From positions 4,667,501-4,731,500 of the forward strand of contig NZ_CP152276.1 of NCBI RefSeq assembly GCF_038719015.1: DNA of 64,000 nt. The letters run 5' to 3'. This DNA is from Nguyenibacter vanlangensis. GTDB lineage: Bacteria > Pseudomonadota > Alphaproteobacteria > Acetobacterales > Acetobacteraceae. The position numbers and the translations under genes were made by a program. This document shows positions 1 to 7,929 of the stretch, piece by piece (position 1 is the first letter of the stretch; every line of letters begins with the position of its first letter). The notes under the pieces were generated by a model. That model was not told the DNA's origin. It did no database searches and saw only the letters and a list, made by a program, of their open reading frames with translations.

Positions 1-1993
1 GGTGCAGGGCTGACGGCACGCCCGCAGCCAGCTGCTGTCCGAGCGCGGCAAGTCTCTCGCAGTCGCGGTCCGACAAAACGGGAATCGGTACCTGACGTAT
101 GTGCGTCGCTTCGAGTTTGAGCGCGCCGCCGCCAAGCGGGGTGCCGGCGGCTTCCATCGCCGCCCGGCACCAGCTGCTGTGGAACAGGGCGTAGAGCGCA
201 TACGCTGTCCACCGCCTTTGCTCCGCCCACAGCGTTGAGAAGTTGGCATCAATCAGGACCGGCGGCTGCGTGTTCAGCGCGACGGCCGGTGTGCCGTGAT
301 TGATGCGCGGCGTAAAAATCGCAGGCAGGTGGCGCGCGGTGAAGGCCGGCAGCATGTACCAAAAGCGCGGCACGTCGCGGCCGTTCGCGGGCCGGCGGAC
401 ATTGGTGCGCACGGCCGTGAGATCGGGAATGAATTGGGCCGGCTTTTTCGGGTCCGGCGCAGTCCGGGCTGCCAGCCGCACGAACGACGCGAGCTCGGGA
501 GGCATAACGCGGGGCGGAGACACGCGCCGCTTACGATAGGCCTCCGCCGCTTCTGCGACGAGCGGCTGGTCTTCCGGCAGAACCCAATCAGACAAATCAA
601 GTGCTCGCGTGGCCGGAACGCGCCCGTCCGCAAAGGCTTGCATATCCGCCTGACGATGAAGAACGTGGCGCAGCGCCGCCACGGGAACGCGAACCTGCAT
701 GTTCTCAAAGCTGTCCGATGTTTCGACGATGACGGTCTCACCCTCTTCGTCACCGGCCATTGCCACATAGAAAAACCGGTTACAGCCCGAACGCAAGCCC
801 TGGCTGACCCGGATACCCGCCTGTTCGAGCGTCTGGAGGTGCGCCGGCGCCGCGCCGGGCGGCAGCATGTCCCGCAATCCTTCCGGTATCGCCGCCGGCC
901 TTGCGTCCCCGGCGGAAAATAGCGGCAGGGCATCGCGCCTGTTTTCGGCCTTTTGGAACCAGCCCTTGCGTGCAAGGCGTTGCTCCAGTGTGCACCATTC
1001 CTCATCCAGCGCAAAGGGACGGCGCTCAATGCCCGGCACGTCCCCGTTTGCCGCGCCCGCCCATGCCGCAAAATCCCGCTCCGGTTCCGAACCGGGAAAG
1101 GCACCGCCCACAAGCGACTCTCCGCCCGCAGCCGCCGGTGCAACTTGCAGCCAGGTTGCCGGCAAAAGCGACCGGCCTGACACGGGCGCTTGCGCCTCGT
1201 CCCAAGAAAGCCGCCGCGCGATCACAAGATGCGTGCGCACCAGCGCATCGGAAAACCAGCCGGGTTGTGTATCCGCGACAATGTACTCAAGGCGAAACGA
1301 GCGCAGCAGCAGGTAGCGCACAACATCGGCATAGTCGCGCGAACGCCAGGTGGCGGGAACGACAAGGGCCAGGCGACCGCCCGGCCGTGTCAACAGGGCG
1401 GACAGGAGCCAGGCCGGTATGGAAAGATCGGCAAGGCCCGAATAGCCGTCAACCAGTGCCTGCCAGAGCGCGCGCTCGCCGCCGATCATGCGCGCATCAA
1501 CAATCGCGGACAGGCCCCGGCGCACGTCACCGACACCGGCACCGTTCCCGTTTTGCGATTGGTATCTCACATAAGGGGGATTGGTGATGACGAGATCGTA
1601 GCCGGGGGTATCTAGCGCCGCGATGGCGGCGGGGTCAAAAGCACTTCCCGTGAGAATATGGCTGCTCTCCGCAGCTTCGTCCGCCTGCAAAGCCGCCATC
1701 CTGCGACCGCAGAAGGCGGCTGTTTCGGAATCAAGCTCTATTCCGTGCAGTCGGCTGAGCCGAGCTCCCCGCGCCTGCGCCGTCAATGCTGCCGCATCAA
1801 GGAGGTCGCCGTGCCCGGCCATCGGATCGATCACCGTGCGCGCGCCGGGGTCGAGCGCTAGGTGCGCGAGAAGCGCCCCCAACGGCAACCCAGTAAAGAA
1901 CTGCCCCAGCCGTTTGCGCTGAGCCGGCGGCAGGCTTTCCTCAAAGGACCGCGCCGAGGACCTGATCGCGCCGACTGCGTCAGTCGCCGGCAC
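1..1993 (-). CDS. Eco57I/N6-adenine-type DNA methyltransferase, 3' end outside window
   Basis: This is the third gene of a minus-strand operon and it continues past base 1, so about 664 residues are visible. A GTG at 1993..1991 is the likely start; it overlaps the end of the upstream methyltransferase gene by 14 bases, which suggests coupled translation. Near residues 56-65 is a SAM-binding motif I (DPMAGHGDLL), and near 138-141 the catalytic NPPY box. The spacing is typical of N6-adenine methylases of the Eco57I/type I HsdM kind. The later part (GGRLALVVPATWRS, then a C-terminal segment ending ...IRQVPIPVLS) fits a target-recognition region. The family methylates adenine in DNA. Whether a nuclease or helicase follows beyond the window is unknown, so a restriction or phage-defence role is inference. 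Confidence 0.85.
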   Translation of the reverse strand, partial: MPATDAVGAIRSSARSFEESLPPAQRKRLGQFFTGLPLGALLAHLALDPGARTVIDPMAGHGDLLDAAALTAQARGARLSRLHGIELDSETAAFCGRRMAALQADEAAESSHILTGSAFDPAAIAALDTPGYDLVITNPPYVRYQSQNGNGAGVGDVRRGLSAIVDARMIGGERALWQALVDGYSGLADLSIPAWLLSALLTRPGGRLALVVPATWRSRDYADVVRYLLLRSFRLEYIVADTQPGWFSDALVRTHLVIARRLSWDEAQAPVSGRSLLPATWLQVAPAAAGGESLVGGAFPGSEPERDFAAWAGAANGDVPGIERRPFALDEEWCTLEQRLARKGWFQKAENRRDALPLFSAGDARPAAIPEGLRDMLPPGAAPAHLQTLEQAGIRVSQGLRSGCNRFFYVAMAGDEEGETVIVETSDSFENMQVRVPVAALRHVLHRQADMQAFADGRVPATRALDLSDWVLPEDQPLVAEAAEAYRKRRVSPPRVMPPELASFVRLAARTAPDPKKPAQFIPDLTAVRTNVRRPANGRDVPRFWYMLPAFTARHLPAIFTPRINHGTPAVALNTQPPVLIDANFSTLWAEQRRWTAYALYALFHSSWCRAAMEAAGTPLGGGALKLEATHIRQVPIPVLSDRDCERLAALGQQLAAGVPSALH

Positions 1994-3893
1994 TGCATAG
2001 AACTCCGGGCAGCGGCTGTTGCGCATACCAGCGATAGAAGACGTCCGCATCGAGCGGGACTTGCTGATGATGGCTGAGGAAATGCGTCACGAGGCGGGAG
2101 TAAAGCCTCTGCGCCGTCGCTTCGGCCGGATCATGCGCGGCGGTCGCCGCGCGGTGAAGGGCCGTTGCGACCGTCCATACACATTCGTCCGCACCGGTCT
2201 TGCTTTCGATCCGGGCCTCGGCCTTACGACGGGGCCCCAACAGGAGCACGGGATCGCCGCGCACGGCTCCTTCCGTTGTGACCTGTTTGAAGCTGCCCTG
2301 CTTCTTGTCGAGAACCCCCGCATACTCCACGTCAAAGCCCGCATCCTGGTAGGCGCGCTGCAAGGCGTTCCAGACTTCGGCGGATGCGGAATGAAACACC
2401 ATCGTGGCTTTGCCGGACGGCTTCAATATCCGGCGGGCCTCGCTGAACGACTGGGTCAGCAGGTCCCGGTACTCGTCAATGGCCTTGCCTTGGTCTGGGC
2501 TAACGATGGCTTCATCTGTGCGGTCGGTGAAGGTCTTGAGCCAAGCCTCGTTTATATAACTGAGTTCGGCATAGGGTATGTTGGCTCCGAAGGGCGGGTC
2601 CGTGAATACATAGTCGATACTGCCGGACGGCAGCGCGACAGCGCAGCTAGATCCGTGGACGACTTCGACCTTGCCGCTGCCGCCGTGGATTGTCTCAAAC
2701 GCCTGCGCAATTGTTGTCAGCTTGCGCCGCAATCCTGCAAAAAAGTTCTTTTCGACCGGAAGGCCGCTGACATAGAGCACGCCGGGTTGGGCGCTGGTGA
2801 CGACCAGGTCTTTCTGGCCGGACTTCGCCACGACGCGCGTCATGATCGTGCCGTGCGCCGCGTTATAGCTGAGCAGCCAGAAGCGCAGCCCTTCGCGGAG
2901 CGCGCCGCGATACGATTCCACACGCTCCCACATGCGGGCAAAGATGATGAGATTGCGCCGCGTGTAGAAGTGATGAACGTGCGTAATGCCCTGGTGGTAG
3001 CCTTTTCGGTAAAGATCGCCCCAGGGGATCAACGCCTGCGGGACGCACGACGGGATCGGCTCCGCCTCAATCTTCTTGATAAGCGTCAGGTCGGCGGCCG
3101 TGGCCGGGCGCGACCAGCGTTTTTTTCCGGTCGAACCATAGACGCGGGCCATCGCGCGTCCGCGCAATGCGCGCTGCTCGCCCAGCACATCATCCTGTTC
3201 CTGCACCGTCACCCGTTGCACATCATCCATCGGCGCTTCATGGCGGCATTTCGGGCAGGAGAAGGTGGAGGAAATCTCCGCCGGATCGAGCGAAACGCAC
3301 GCATCCCACAACGTGACAGAGCTGCGGCAACCGGGGCAGCGCAGCTCATCGCTCCAGATCAGGTGACGAAGGGAGCCTTTCGCGCCGGAGGGATCGCGCG
3401 CTTCATACATCCAGCCGTCTTCGCTCTCCCCGGCCGCCAGGACATCTTCGGCGGCCTTCCTGAACGCGGCAGGATCGGGCGGATTGGTCAGGGTCCGGCC
3501 GACAAACGAGCCGAGCGCGCCTAGCTCATAGAGAACGGCATTGCGGGCACCCCACTGCACGTCAAGACCAAGGCGGATCGCTTCGGCGCGCAATTCCTCG
3601 GTTGGCCGTTCACAAAGCAGCGCGGCGAGGCCGGTCGTCCCGCTGCCCCCGAACCCGTCAAACACGGTGTCGCCGGGTTTGGTATGGGCGGCGATATATA
3701 GGGCAATCGCCTCCGGGGAAATCTTTGTCGGGTAGGGAAAGGCCCCGTACAGGGCACCGGTGCGCTTTGCCGCCAGTGGCTGGCGGTAGAGGGCATCCAG
3801 AGATTTGGCGGGCATCGCCGGCGCTGCCTTGCGTGGCCTGTTTGCTGTGTGAAGCATCTGTTCGTTTTCCCCCGGCATTTTCATTTGTTTCAT
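1980..3893 (-). CDS. DNA methyltransferase with internal zinc ribbon
   Basis: This 637-residue protein has an N-terminal SAM-binding loop (DGFGGSGTTG, residues 79-88) and a catalytic DPPFG box at 432-436. The two are separated by an unusually long insert. In the insert, Cys186/Cys189 and Cys213/Cys216 form two CxxC knuckles, a probable zinc ribbon. Motif I before motif IV, with a DPPF box, is the arrangement of amino-methyltransferases acting on DNA. The start ATG overlaps the stop of the upstream ribbon-helix-helix gene (ATGA), and the next methyltransferase overlaps its 3' end. The three genes are therefore one transcription unit. It is clearly different from the Eco57I-like neighbour, so the pair is not a simple duplication. 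The exact family (for example DUF1156-like) cannot be settled by eye. Confidence 0.8.
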   Translation of the reverse strand: MKQMKMPGENEQMLHTANRPRKAAPAMPAKSLDALYRQPLAAKRTGALYGAFPYPTKISPEAIALYIAAHTKPGDTVFDGFGGSGTTGLAALLCERPTEELRAEAIRLGLDVQWGARNAVLYELGALGSFVGRTLTNPPDPAAFRKAAEDVLAAGESEDGWMYEARDPSGAKGSLRHLIWSDELRCPGCRSSVTLWDACVSLDPAEISSTFSCPKCRHEAPMDDVQRVTVQEQDDVLGEQRALRGRAMARVYGSTGKKRWSRPATAADLTLIKKIEAEPIPSCVPQALIPWGDLYRKGYHQGITHVHHFYTRRNLIIFARMWERVESYRGALREGLRFWLLSYNAAHGTIMTRVVAKSGQKDLVVTSAQPGVLYVSGLPVEKNFFAGLRRKLTTIAQAFETIHGGSGKVEVVHGSSCAVALPSGSIDYVFTDPPFGANIPYAELSYINEAWLKTFTDRTDEAIVSPDQGKAIDEYRDLLTQSFSEARRILKPSGKATMVFHSASAEVWNALQRAYQDAGFDVEYAGVLDKKQGSFKQVTTEGAVRGDPVLLLGPRRKAEARIESKTGADECVWTVATALHRAATAAHDPAEATAQRLYSRLVTHFLSHHQQVPLDADVFYRWYAQQPLPGVLCSAGD

Positions 3894-4108
3894 GTCCGCT
3901 CCGGTGCCGCTGCCCGCTTGTCCAGAGCCGGCCGCCGCACAGCCCGTGCGGGCTGCTGGTGTCGCCGCAAATATTCATGGATGGCACGCCGCACGACCCA
4001 GGACACGGATACGTCGTCCTTTTCGGCGAGCGTGTTCAGCGTGTCGTAGTCTCCGGGCGTGACGCTGACGGTGACACGGGGGCCGAGCTTTTTTGATCGA
4101 TCACTCAT
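3890..4108 (-). CDS. Ribbon-helix-helix DNA-binding protein
   Basis: This 72-residue protein opens with a short beta strand (RVTVSVTPGDY) followed by two helices ending in SVSWVVRRAIHEYLRR. That pattern is typical of CopG/Arc-type ribbon-helix-helix repressors. It is the first gene of the operon with the two DNA methyltransferases and overlaps the second gene by four bases (ATGA). Small RHH proteins at the head of such operons usually repress their own promoter, so autoregulation of the methyltransferase genes is the simplest inference. The C-terminal 20 residues are rich in Arg, Ala and Pro and carry no recognisable motif. Confidence 0.8.
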   Translation of the reverse strand: MSDRSKKLGPRVTVSVTPGDYDTLNTLAEKDDVSVSWVVRRAIHEYLRRHQQPARAVRRPALDKRAAAPERT

Positions 4109-4758
4109 GGCAGACCTGCTAATGTTCCCCTATTGTTCACCTTAGCGAGATGTGATTCTAATTGCAACACAGTGCATCACTTTGACTCACAAGCATAGGC
4201 TATTCTTCCGCGTTTTCATAAGCTTCGACCTGTCACCCCTCAAGGCCCAAGAGTCTCATACCCCTCGGCGCTCGCTCTGCCGCTTATAACCGTCATCGAC
4301 GCGGTTTGACTTGTTCTGGTCCGGCGTCTCGCGCAGGACGGCTTTCGAGAACGGCAACTCCGCCTGTCCGGATCGCTGTCGGCCGATAGCGCAGGCGGTA
4401 AGGCCTGCACATATTTGTCGGCATGCTTGCGCTTGGTCCATTCGTCTTGTGCGACGTAGCCGGACGACCTTCGCGTCAGCGCAAGCTGCAAGGCCGGCAT
4501 AGCTATGTCATCGTCGTCGAAACCCGCCGATTGCCAAACGAAAGATAAAACTTCCCCGTCGTTTCAAGAGGTTGGAAACCGTTTTCAGGATTCAATTGGG
4601 AGGGCTATAGAGTAGATGTCGTGCCCATCGGGTTCCCGCATGGCCCGCCAAAAACTGCCATTTTTTGGCATTCCCCTGAAAAATAGCTCTGATTTTTTGT
4701 GCCAATTTGTGGCAATGGTCTTTGAAGGGACTGGCACAGAAATTGGCACAAGGCTGGC
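4109..4758. other. Intergenic stretch between RHH operon and integrase
   Basis: No convincing intact gene is present. The left part (4109-4200) is relatively AT-rich and must hold the promoter of the minus-strand RHH/methyltransferase operon. Minus-strand frames between about 4240 and 4500 give short peptides that look like broken coding sequence, for example one beginning MPALQLALTRRSSGYVAQDE. I cannot name the family. The right part (4650-4758) precedes the integrase start and is dense in TGGCA/TGCCA half-sites. Confidence 0.6.
4698..4750. repeat. 11-bp inverted repeat upstream of integrase
   Basis: TGTGCCAATTT at 4698-4708 is the exact reverse complement of AAATTGGCACA at 4740-4750. A further TGGCACA lies between them at about 4732-4738. 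The second arm ends 8 bases before the integrase ATG. It could be an operator or an arm-type recombinase-binding site of the integrated element; nothing in the sequence decides between these. Confidence 0.6.
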
Positions 4759-5380
4759 ATGGGCATTACGAAACGGGGTGAGGGGCAATGGTTTGTCCGC
4801 ATCCGGCGACGGGGATTCATTCACACCGAGACGTGCGATTCGTACGAGCATGCGGAGACTCGGCATGCCGAGGTTCTGGCCGACATCACTGCGAACCGAT
4901 ATCGGGACATTCGCCGGGAGCGTGAGACGACGCAGGGCGATGTGCTTGGAAAGTATCTCAAGGACGTCACGCCGACGAAAAAGGGTGCGAAGCAAGAAGG
5001 CAATCGCATCAAGGCGTGGATGGACGAAGATATCTCAAATCTCCCCTTCATCTCCATCACACCTCGACATATTGCCGACCGGCGGAACAGGCGCATCAAG
5101 GAAGGCAAGGCCCCCACCACCGTCAATAACTCGCTCAATCTGTTGAGCGCGGTATTCAAGATGGCGGCAACAGAGTGGGGGCACAACGTTACGAACCTTG
5201 CACCGGCTTGAAGCGCGTCAAAGGCCGCAAGCCGAGGTCTGCGCATCTGACTGCCGGTGCTGAAGCCTTGTTGCTTGAAGTCTGCCGAGAAGAGGGGCGG
5301 CCTGCGTGGCTCGAATGGTGCGTTCGGCTGGCCATCGCAACCGGAATGCGCCAGAGCGAGATACGGCGGCTTGAGTGGAA
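4759..5380 (+). pseudogene. Tyrosine integrase, 5' part (frameshifted and interrupted)
   Basis: This is the N-terminal arm and core-binding domain of a phage/ICE-type tyrosine recombinase, starting MGITKRGEGQWFVRIRRRGF at 4759. The frame stops at 5211, but the +1 frame carries on with homologous sequence (TGLKRVKGRKPRSAH...), so a single-base indel near 5195 has broken it. The first catalytic arginine is present in GMRQSEIRRLEW. Coding is then cut at 5380 by an IS3 element. The 3' part resumes at 6694. With both lesions the gene cannot make full-length integrase, so the element it belonged to is probably immobile on its own. Confidence 0.85.
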
Positions 5381-5440
5381 AGAGGTGGCCCCATTCGTTC
5401 GGACAGATTGTGAGGTAAAATAAGCTATTGCCCGTTGTTG

Positions 5441-6319
5441 CTATGCTGCCAATTTCTCGCTGTTGCTGACCGACACCATTGCCGGGGTTAACCCCGGCAA
5501 CGGTGTCGGAGCGGATCCATGATACGCCTCATCGGGCGTGCATCCAGTGAGCGCCGAGTGTGGGCGCTGGGCATTATAATGACCAATCCATTTCGCCAGG
5601 CCGGCCCGGAGTTCCGAGCCGGTCTCGAAAGCGTGGAGATACACGCATTCATATTTCAATGACCGCCAGAGCCGTTCGATGAAGACGTTGTCCATCCAGC
5701 GGCCGCGCCCGTCCATGCTGATGCGGATCTGCCGCTCCTGCAGCACTTCAGTGAAGCGCGGCGTGGTGAATTGGCTGCCCTGATCCGTGTTGAAAATCTC
5801 CGGCTTTCCGTAGCGGGCCAACGCCTCCTTCAGGGCCTCAACGCAGAAGTCCGCATCCATGGTATTGGACAGGCGCCAGGCCAGAACCTTGCGCGTCGTC
5901 CAGTCCATGATCGCCGTCAGATACAGAAAACCCCGGCGCATCGGAATGTAGGTGATATCCGAACACCAGACCTGATTGGGTCGGTCGATCGTCAGGTCCC
6001 GTAGGAGATAGGGATACGTGCGATGCTCCGGGTGGGGCACCGTCGTGCGCGGTTTCTGGTAGATCGCAACCAGCCCCATCCGGGCCATCAGCCGTCCGAT
6101 CCGCTTGCGACCCACCTCATGGCCCAAACGACGAACGTGCCGCGCCATCTGCCGGGTGCCATAATACGGCGTTTCCATGAACTGCTCGTCGATCAGCCGC
6201 ATCAGCATCAGGTTGAACGCGCTTTCTGGCGCAGACTGATAATACACGCCCGATCGATTGAGCCTCAGAAGGGCACATTGCCGGACGACCGACAGGCGAG
6301 GAAGCTGCGGGTCGATCAT
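5441..6319 (-). CDS. IS3-family transposase OrfB (DDE catalytic subunit)
   Basis: This 292-residue protein has an N-terminal HTH_21-like region followed by an rve integrase-core domain. The DDE residues are visible: the first Asp in VWCSDITYIP, the second in IFNTDQGSQF, and the Glu in DNVFIERLWRSLKYE. The tail IGHYNAQRPHSALTGCTPDE is the usual end of IS3 OrfB. The ATG at 6319 overlaps the orfA stop (ATGA). In this family the active transposase is usually an OrfAB fusion made by frameshifting, and the orfB frame is indeed open upstream into orfA. The protein appears intact. Confidence 0.93.
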   Translation of the reverse strand: MIDPQLPRLSVVRQCALLRLNRSGVYYQSAPESAFNLMLMRLIDEQFMETPYYGTRQMARHVRRLGHEVGRKRIGRLMARMGLVAIYQKPRTTVPHPEHRTYPYLLRDLTIDRPNQVWCSDITYIPMRRGFLYLTAIMDWTTRKVLAWRLSNTMDADFCVEALKEALARYGKPEIFNTDQGSQFTTPRFTEVLQERQIRISMDGRGRWMDNVFIERLWRSLKYECVYLHAFETGSELRAGLAKWIGHYNAQRPHSALTGCTPDEAYHGSAPTPLPGLTPAMVSVSNSEKLAA

Positions 6320-6627
6320 TTCCCGCCTCTGGTCACGCCCAAGCGAACAGAGGCATCCCGCAAAAAATCCCGTTCCACCAAAAGCTGGCCGATCTTCGCA
6401 TGAAGCTTTTCGACCTCGGCTGCACTCGTCGCAGGCTCCGCAACGGCCTTGCCCGAAAAGGTCGCGGCCATGCCCTCGATCGCCTGGCGCTTCCACTGGG
6501 CGATCATCGTCTGATGCACACCGTGCTTCGACGCCAGTTCCCCCAGCGTCTGCTCGCCACGGATCGCCTCAAGAGCCACCCGCGACTTGAACTCGCCCGA
6601 ATACCGTTTCCTCGTAACCTTGCCCAT
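6316..6627 (-). CDS. IS3-family transposase OrfA (HTH protein)
   Basis: This 103-residue protein begins MGKVTRKRYSGEFKSRVALE and contains a helix-turn-helix (TLGELASKHGVHQTMIAQWKR) that binds the terminal repeats. It is followed by a leucine-zipper-like segment (AAEVEKLHAKIGQLLVERDF) for multimerisation. Length and layout are typical of OrfA of the IS3 family. It overlaps orfB by four bases. A nearly identical N-terminal half is found in the deleted copy at 22055-22258. Confidence 0.92.
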   Translation of the reverse strand: MGKVTRKRYSGEFKSRVALEAIRGEQTLGELASKHGVHQTMIAQWKRQAIEGMAATFSGKAVAEPATSAAEVEKLHAKIGQLLVERDFLRDASVRLGVTRGGK

Positions 6628-6693
6628 CAGTCCCTGTCCCTATCCAGGTCCGGGATAGCCTATCATCCTGTCCGATTTTCCGGGGCCACCTCT

Positions 6694-7201
6694 GAAACAT
6701 ATCCACGGTTGGGGCATCCACCTGCCCGATACAAAGAACGACGATTCGCGCGACGTGCCGTTGACAAGCGAAGGAACGGCGGTCGTCCAGGCGATGCACG
6801 CCGCCCTGTTTTGCTTGTCGAATCAGCGGGCAGGGTATGTGTTCGGCCCGCCCGACCTGCCTGCCGAGGACGGCGGCTTCACGTTGTGGCAGGTTCAGTA
6901 TCACTATCGCCGCGCGATGGGCGATGCAGTGAAACGCCATGGCATTCCACGCCTGACGTTCCACGACCTGCGGCATGTCGCCATCACCCGGCTGCGGCAT
7001 TTCCACGTCGATGCGCTCGACCTCGCGAAGACCACCGGACACAAGGCGATTTCAGTACTGGCGAGATACGATAACGAGAAGCCGGAAAACAGGGCCGCTC
7101 TGATTCGTGCACGAGAGCAAGCCATGAGAGCGGCGACCGAAGAGGAAGCCGCCGCCATCGTGCTTGCTGCGCAGGCCAAGGCGGCGGCTCTGGTGAAGTG
7201 A
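6694..7201 (+). pseudogene. Tyrosine integrase, 3' catalytic part
   Basis: This is the continuation of the integrase interrupted at 5380. All remaining catalytic residues can be seen: HDLRHVAITRL supplies the H-x-x-R box, GHKAISVLARY the second His and the nucleophilic Tyr. The C-terminus is Ala-rich (EEEAAAIVLAAQAKAAALVK). No start of its own is expected. The intact catalytic core suggests the inactivation is recent. Confidence 0.88.
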
Positions 7202-7207
7202 TGGCGC

Positions 7208-7540
7208 TCAGGCCGGTTCCGGAATCACCTCATCGATTCTCGCGATATCCGCCATTATCGCCACTCCGTGCTCGTCGCGATCGAGCGTGACCAGCACCGT
7301 GAACCGTTCGTCCCCAAGTGCCGCTTCAAGCCACCTCGCAAGCGCGTCCTCAGTTGCCCCCTGCGCCGCCCGTCTTTCCAGCCCCGCGTGAAGCGGTCCG
7401 CGCGGCACGTCATCGAACCAAATTTCATATTCATGCCCATGCCAGCGGAAAACTCGCGGCACAGGTCGCATGACCCGGATTTCCGCGCAGAAGCCCTCGT
7501 CGTCACCGTCCGCAACGAAACAAATCTCTTCCTCAGTCAT
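7208..7540 (-). CDS. Hypothetical acidic protein
   Basis: This 110-residue, strongly acidic protein begins MTEEEICFVADGDDEGFCAE. I recognise no family. It has balanced beta/alpha composition with no membrane segment or signal peptide, and codon use like coding DNA. It lies just past the integrase 3' end on the opposite strand, with an AT-rich upstream region carrying repeated ATTTATGA boxes. It may be cargo of the integrated element, where small acidic proteins are common, but no function can be assigned. Confidence 0.6.
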   Translation of the reverse strand: MTEEEICFVADGDDEGFCAEIRVMRPVPRVFRWHGHEYEIWFDDVPRGPLHAGLERRAAQGATEDALARWLEAALGDERFTVLVTLDRDEHGVAIMADIARIDEVIPEPA

Positions 7541-7929
7541 CGCCCTTACTCCCTTGGTTGCGACAAGTGAAGGCTAGTACGACCCGCCCAAACGGTCAAG
7601 CATATCGAAAGAACACAGAAGAATAAATGGTTACATCCATGCAATATAATTTATGAAATCCGACATGAGTATTTATGAGTTACATGCCTCAATTTATGAG
7701 CACGTTCATAAATTCATGAAGCCCGACCCTCGGCACGCTCGGTTGAACGCGCCTGTAGATTGTGAAATGTTAATTCTATAGCCATGTTTTCTCTATGTCG
7801 GTCGCCATCCGCAAAACGGGCTTTCTTGCTGTCTCATGTGCGATAATTGGCGGAAAACCGGGAGTTTTCTGCCATGAGCAAAGAGATTTCAGACAATGTG
7901 CGGCTGACATATCTGAATGATGCGGCCTT
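7541..7929. other. AT-rich non-coding stretch upstream of the 110-residue gene
   Basis: No gene is supported here. The stretch is clearly more AT-rich than its surroundings between about 7600 and 7780 and contains the ATTTATGA array described separately. From about 7780 to 7929 it merges with the degraded 3' end of the serine recombinase, where the familiar C-terminal sequence stops matching. Confidence 0.6.
7649..7713. repeat. ATTTATGA box array with dyad
   Basis: Three direct copies of ATTTATGA start at 7649, 7671 and 7692, spaced 22 and 21 bp, about two helical turns. An inverted copy TCATAAAT lies at 7706-7713, so the last two boxes form a perfect 8-bp-arm dyad around a 6-bp centre. Regular helical spacing suggests binding of a protein to one face of the DNA. 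It could be an operator for the 7540 gene or an iteron-like site left from a plasmid or ICE. Confidence 0.6.

Larger units (their letters stand above)
5381..6693 (-). mobile_element. IS3-family insertion sequence, 1,313 bp
   Basis: The ends are the perfect inverted repeats AGAGGTGGCCCC at 5381-5392 and its complement ending at 6693. The match continues imperfectly inward, with TCGGACA on both sides. A 3-bp target duplication GAA flanks it (5378-5380 and 6694-6696), as expected for IS3-family transposition. It encodes overlapping orfA and orfB on the minus strand. Removing the element and one GAA copy rejoins the integrase frame as LEWKHIHGWGIHLPDTKN, showing where it inserted. A deleted relative of the same element is at 21995-22317. 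Confidence 0.93.

Noticed and set aside
4698..4750. Reading the integrase-proximal inverted repeat as the 3' end of a tRNA attachment site
   Set aside because: There is no T-loop consensus or acceptor stem nearby, so a tRNA-borne att site is not supported.
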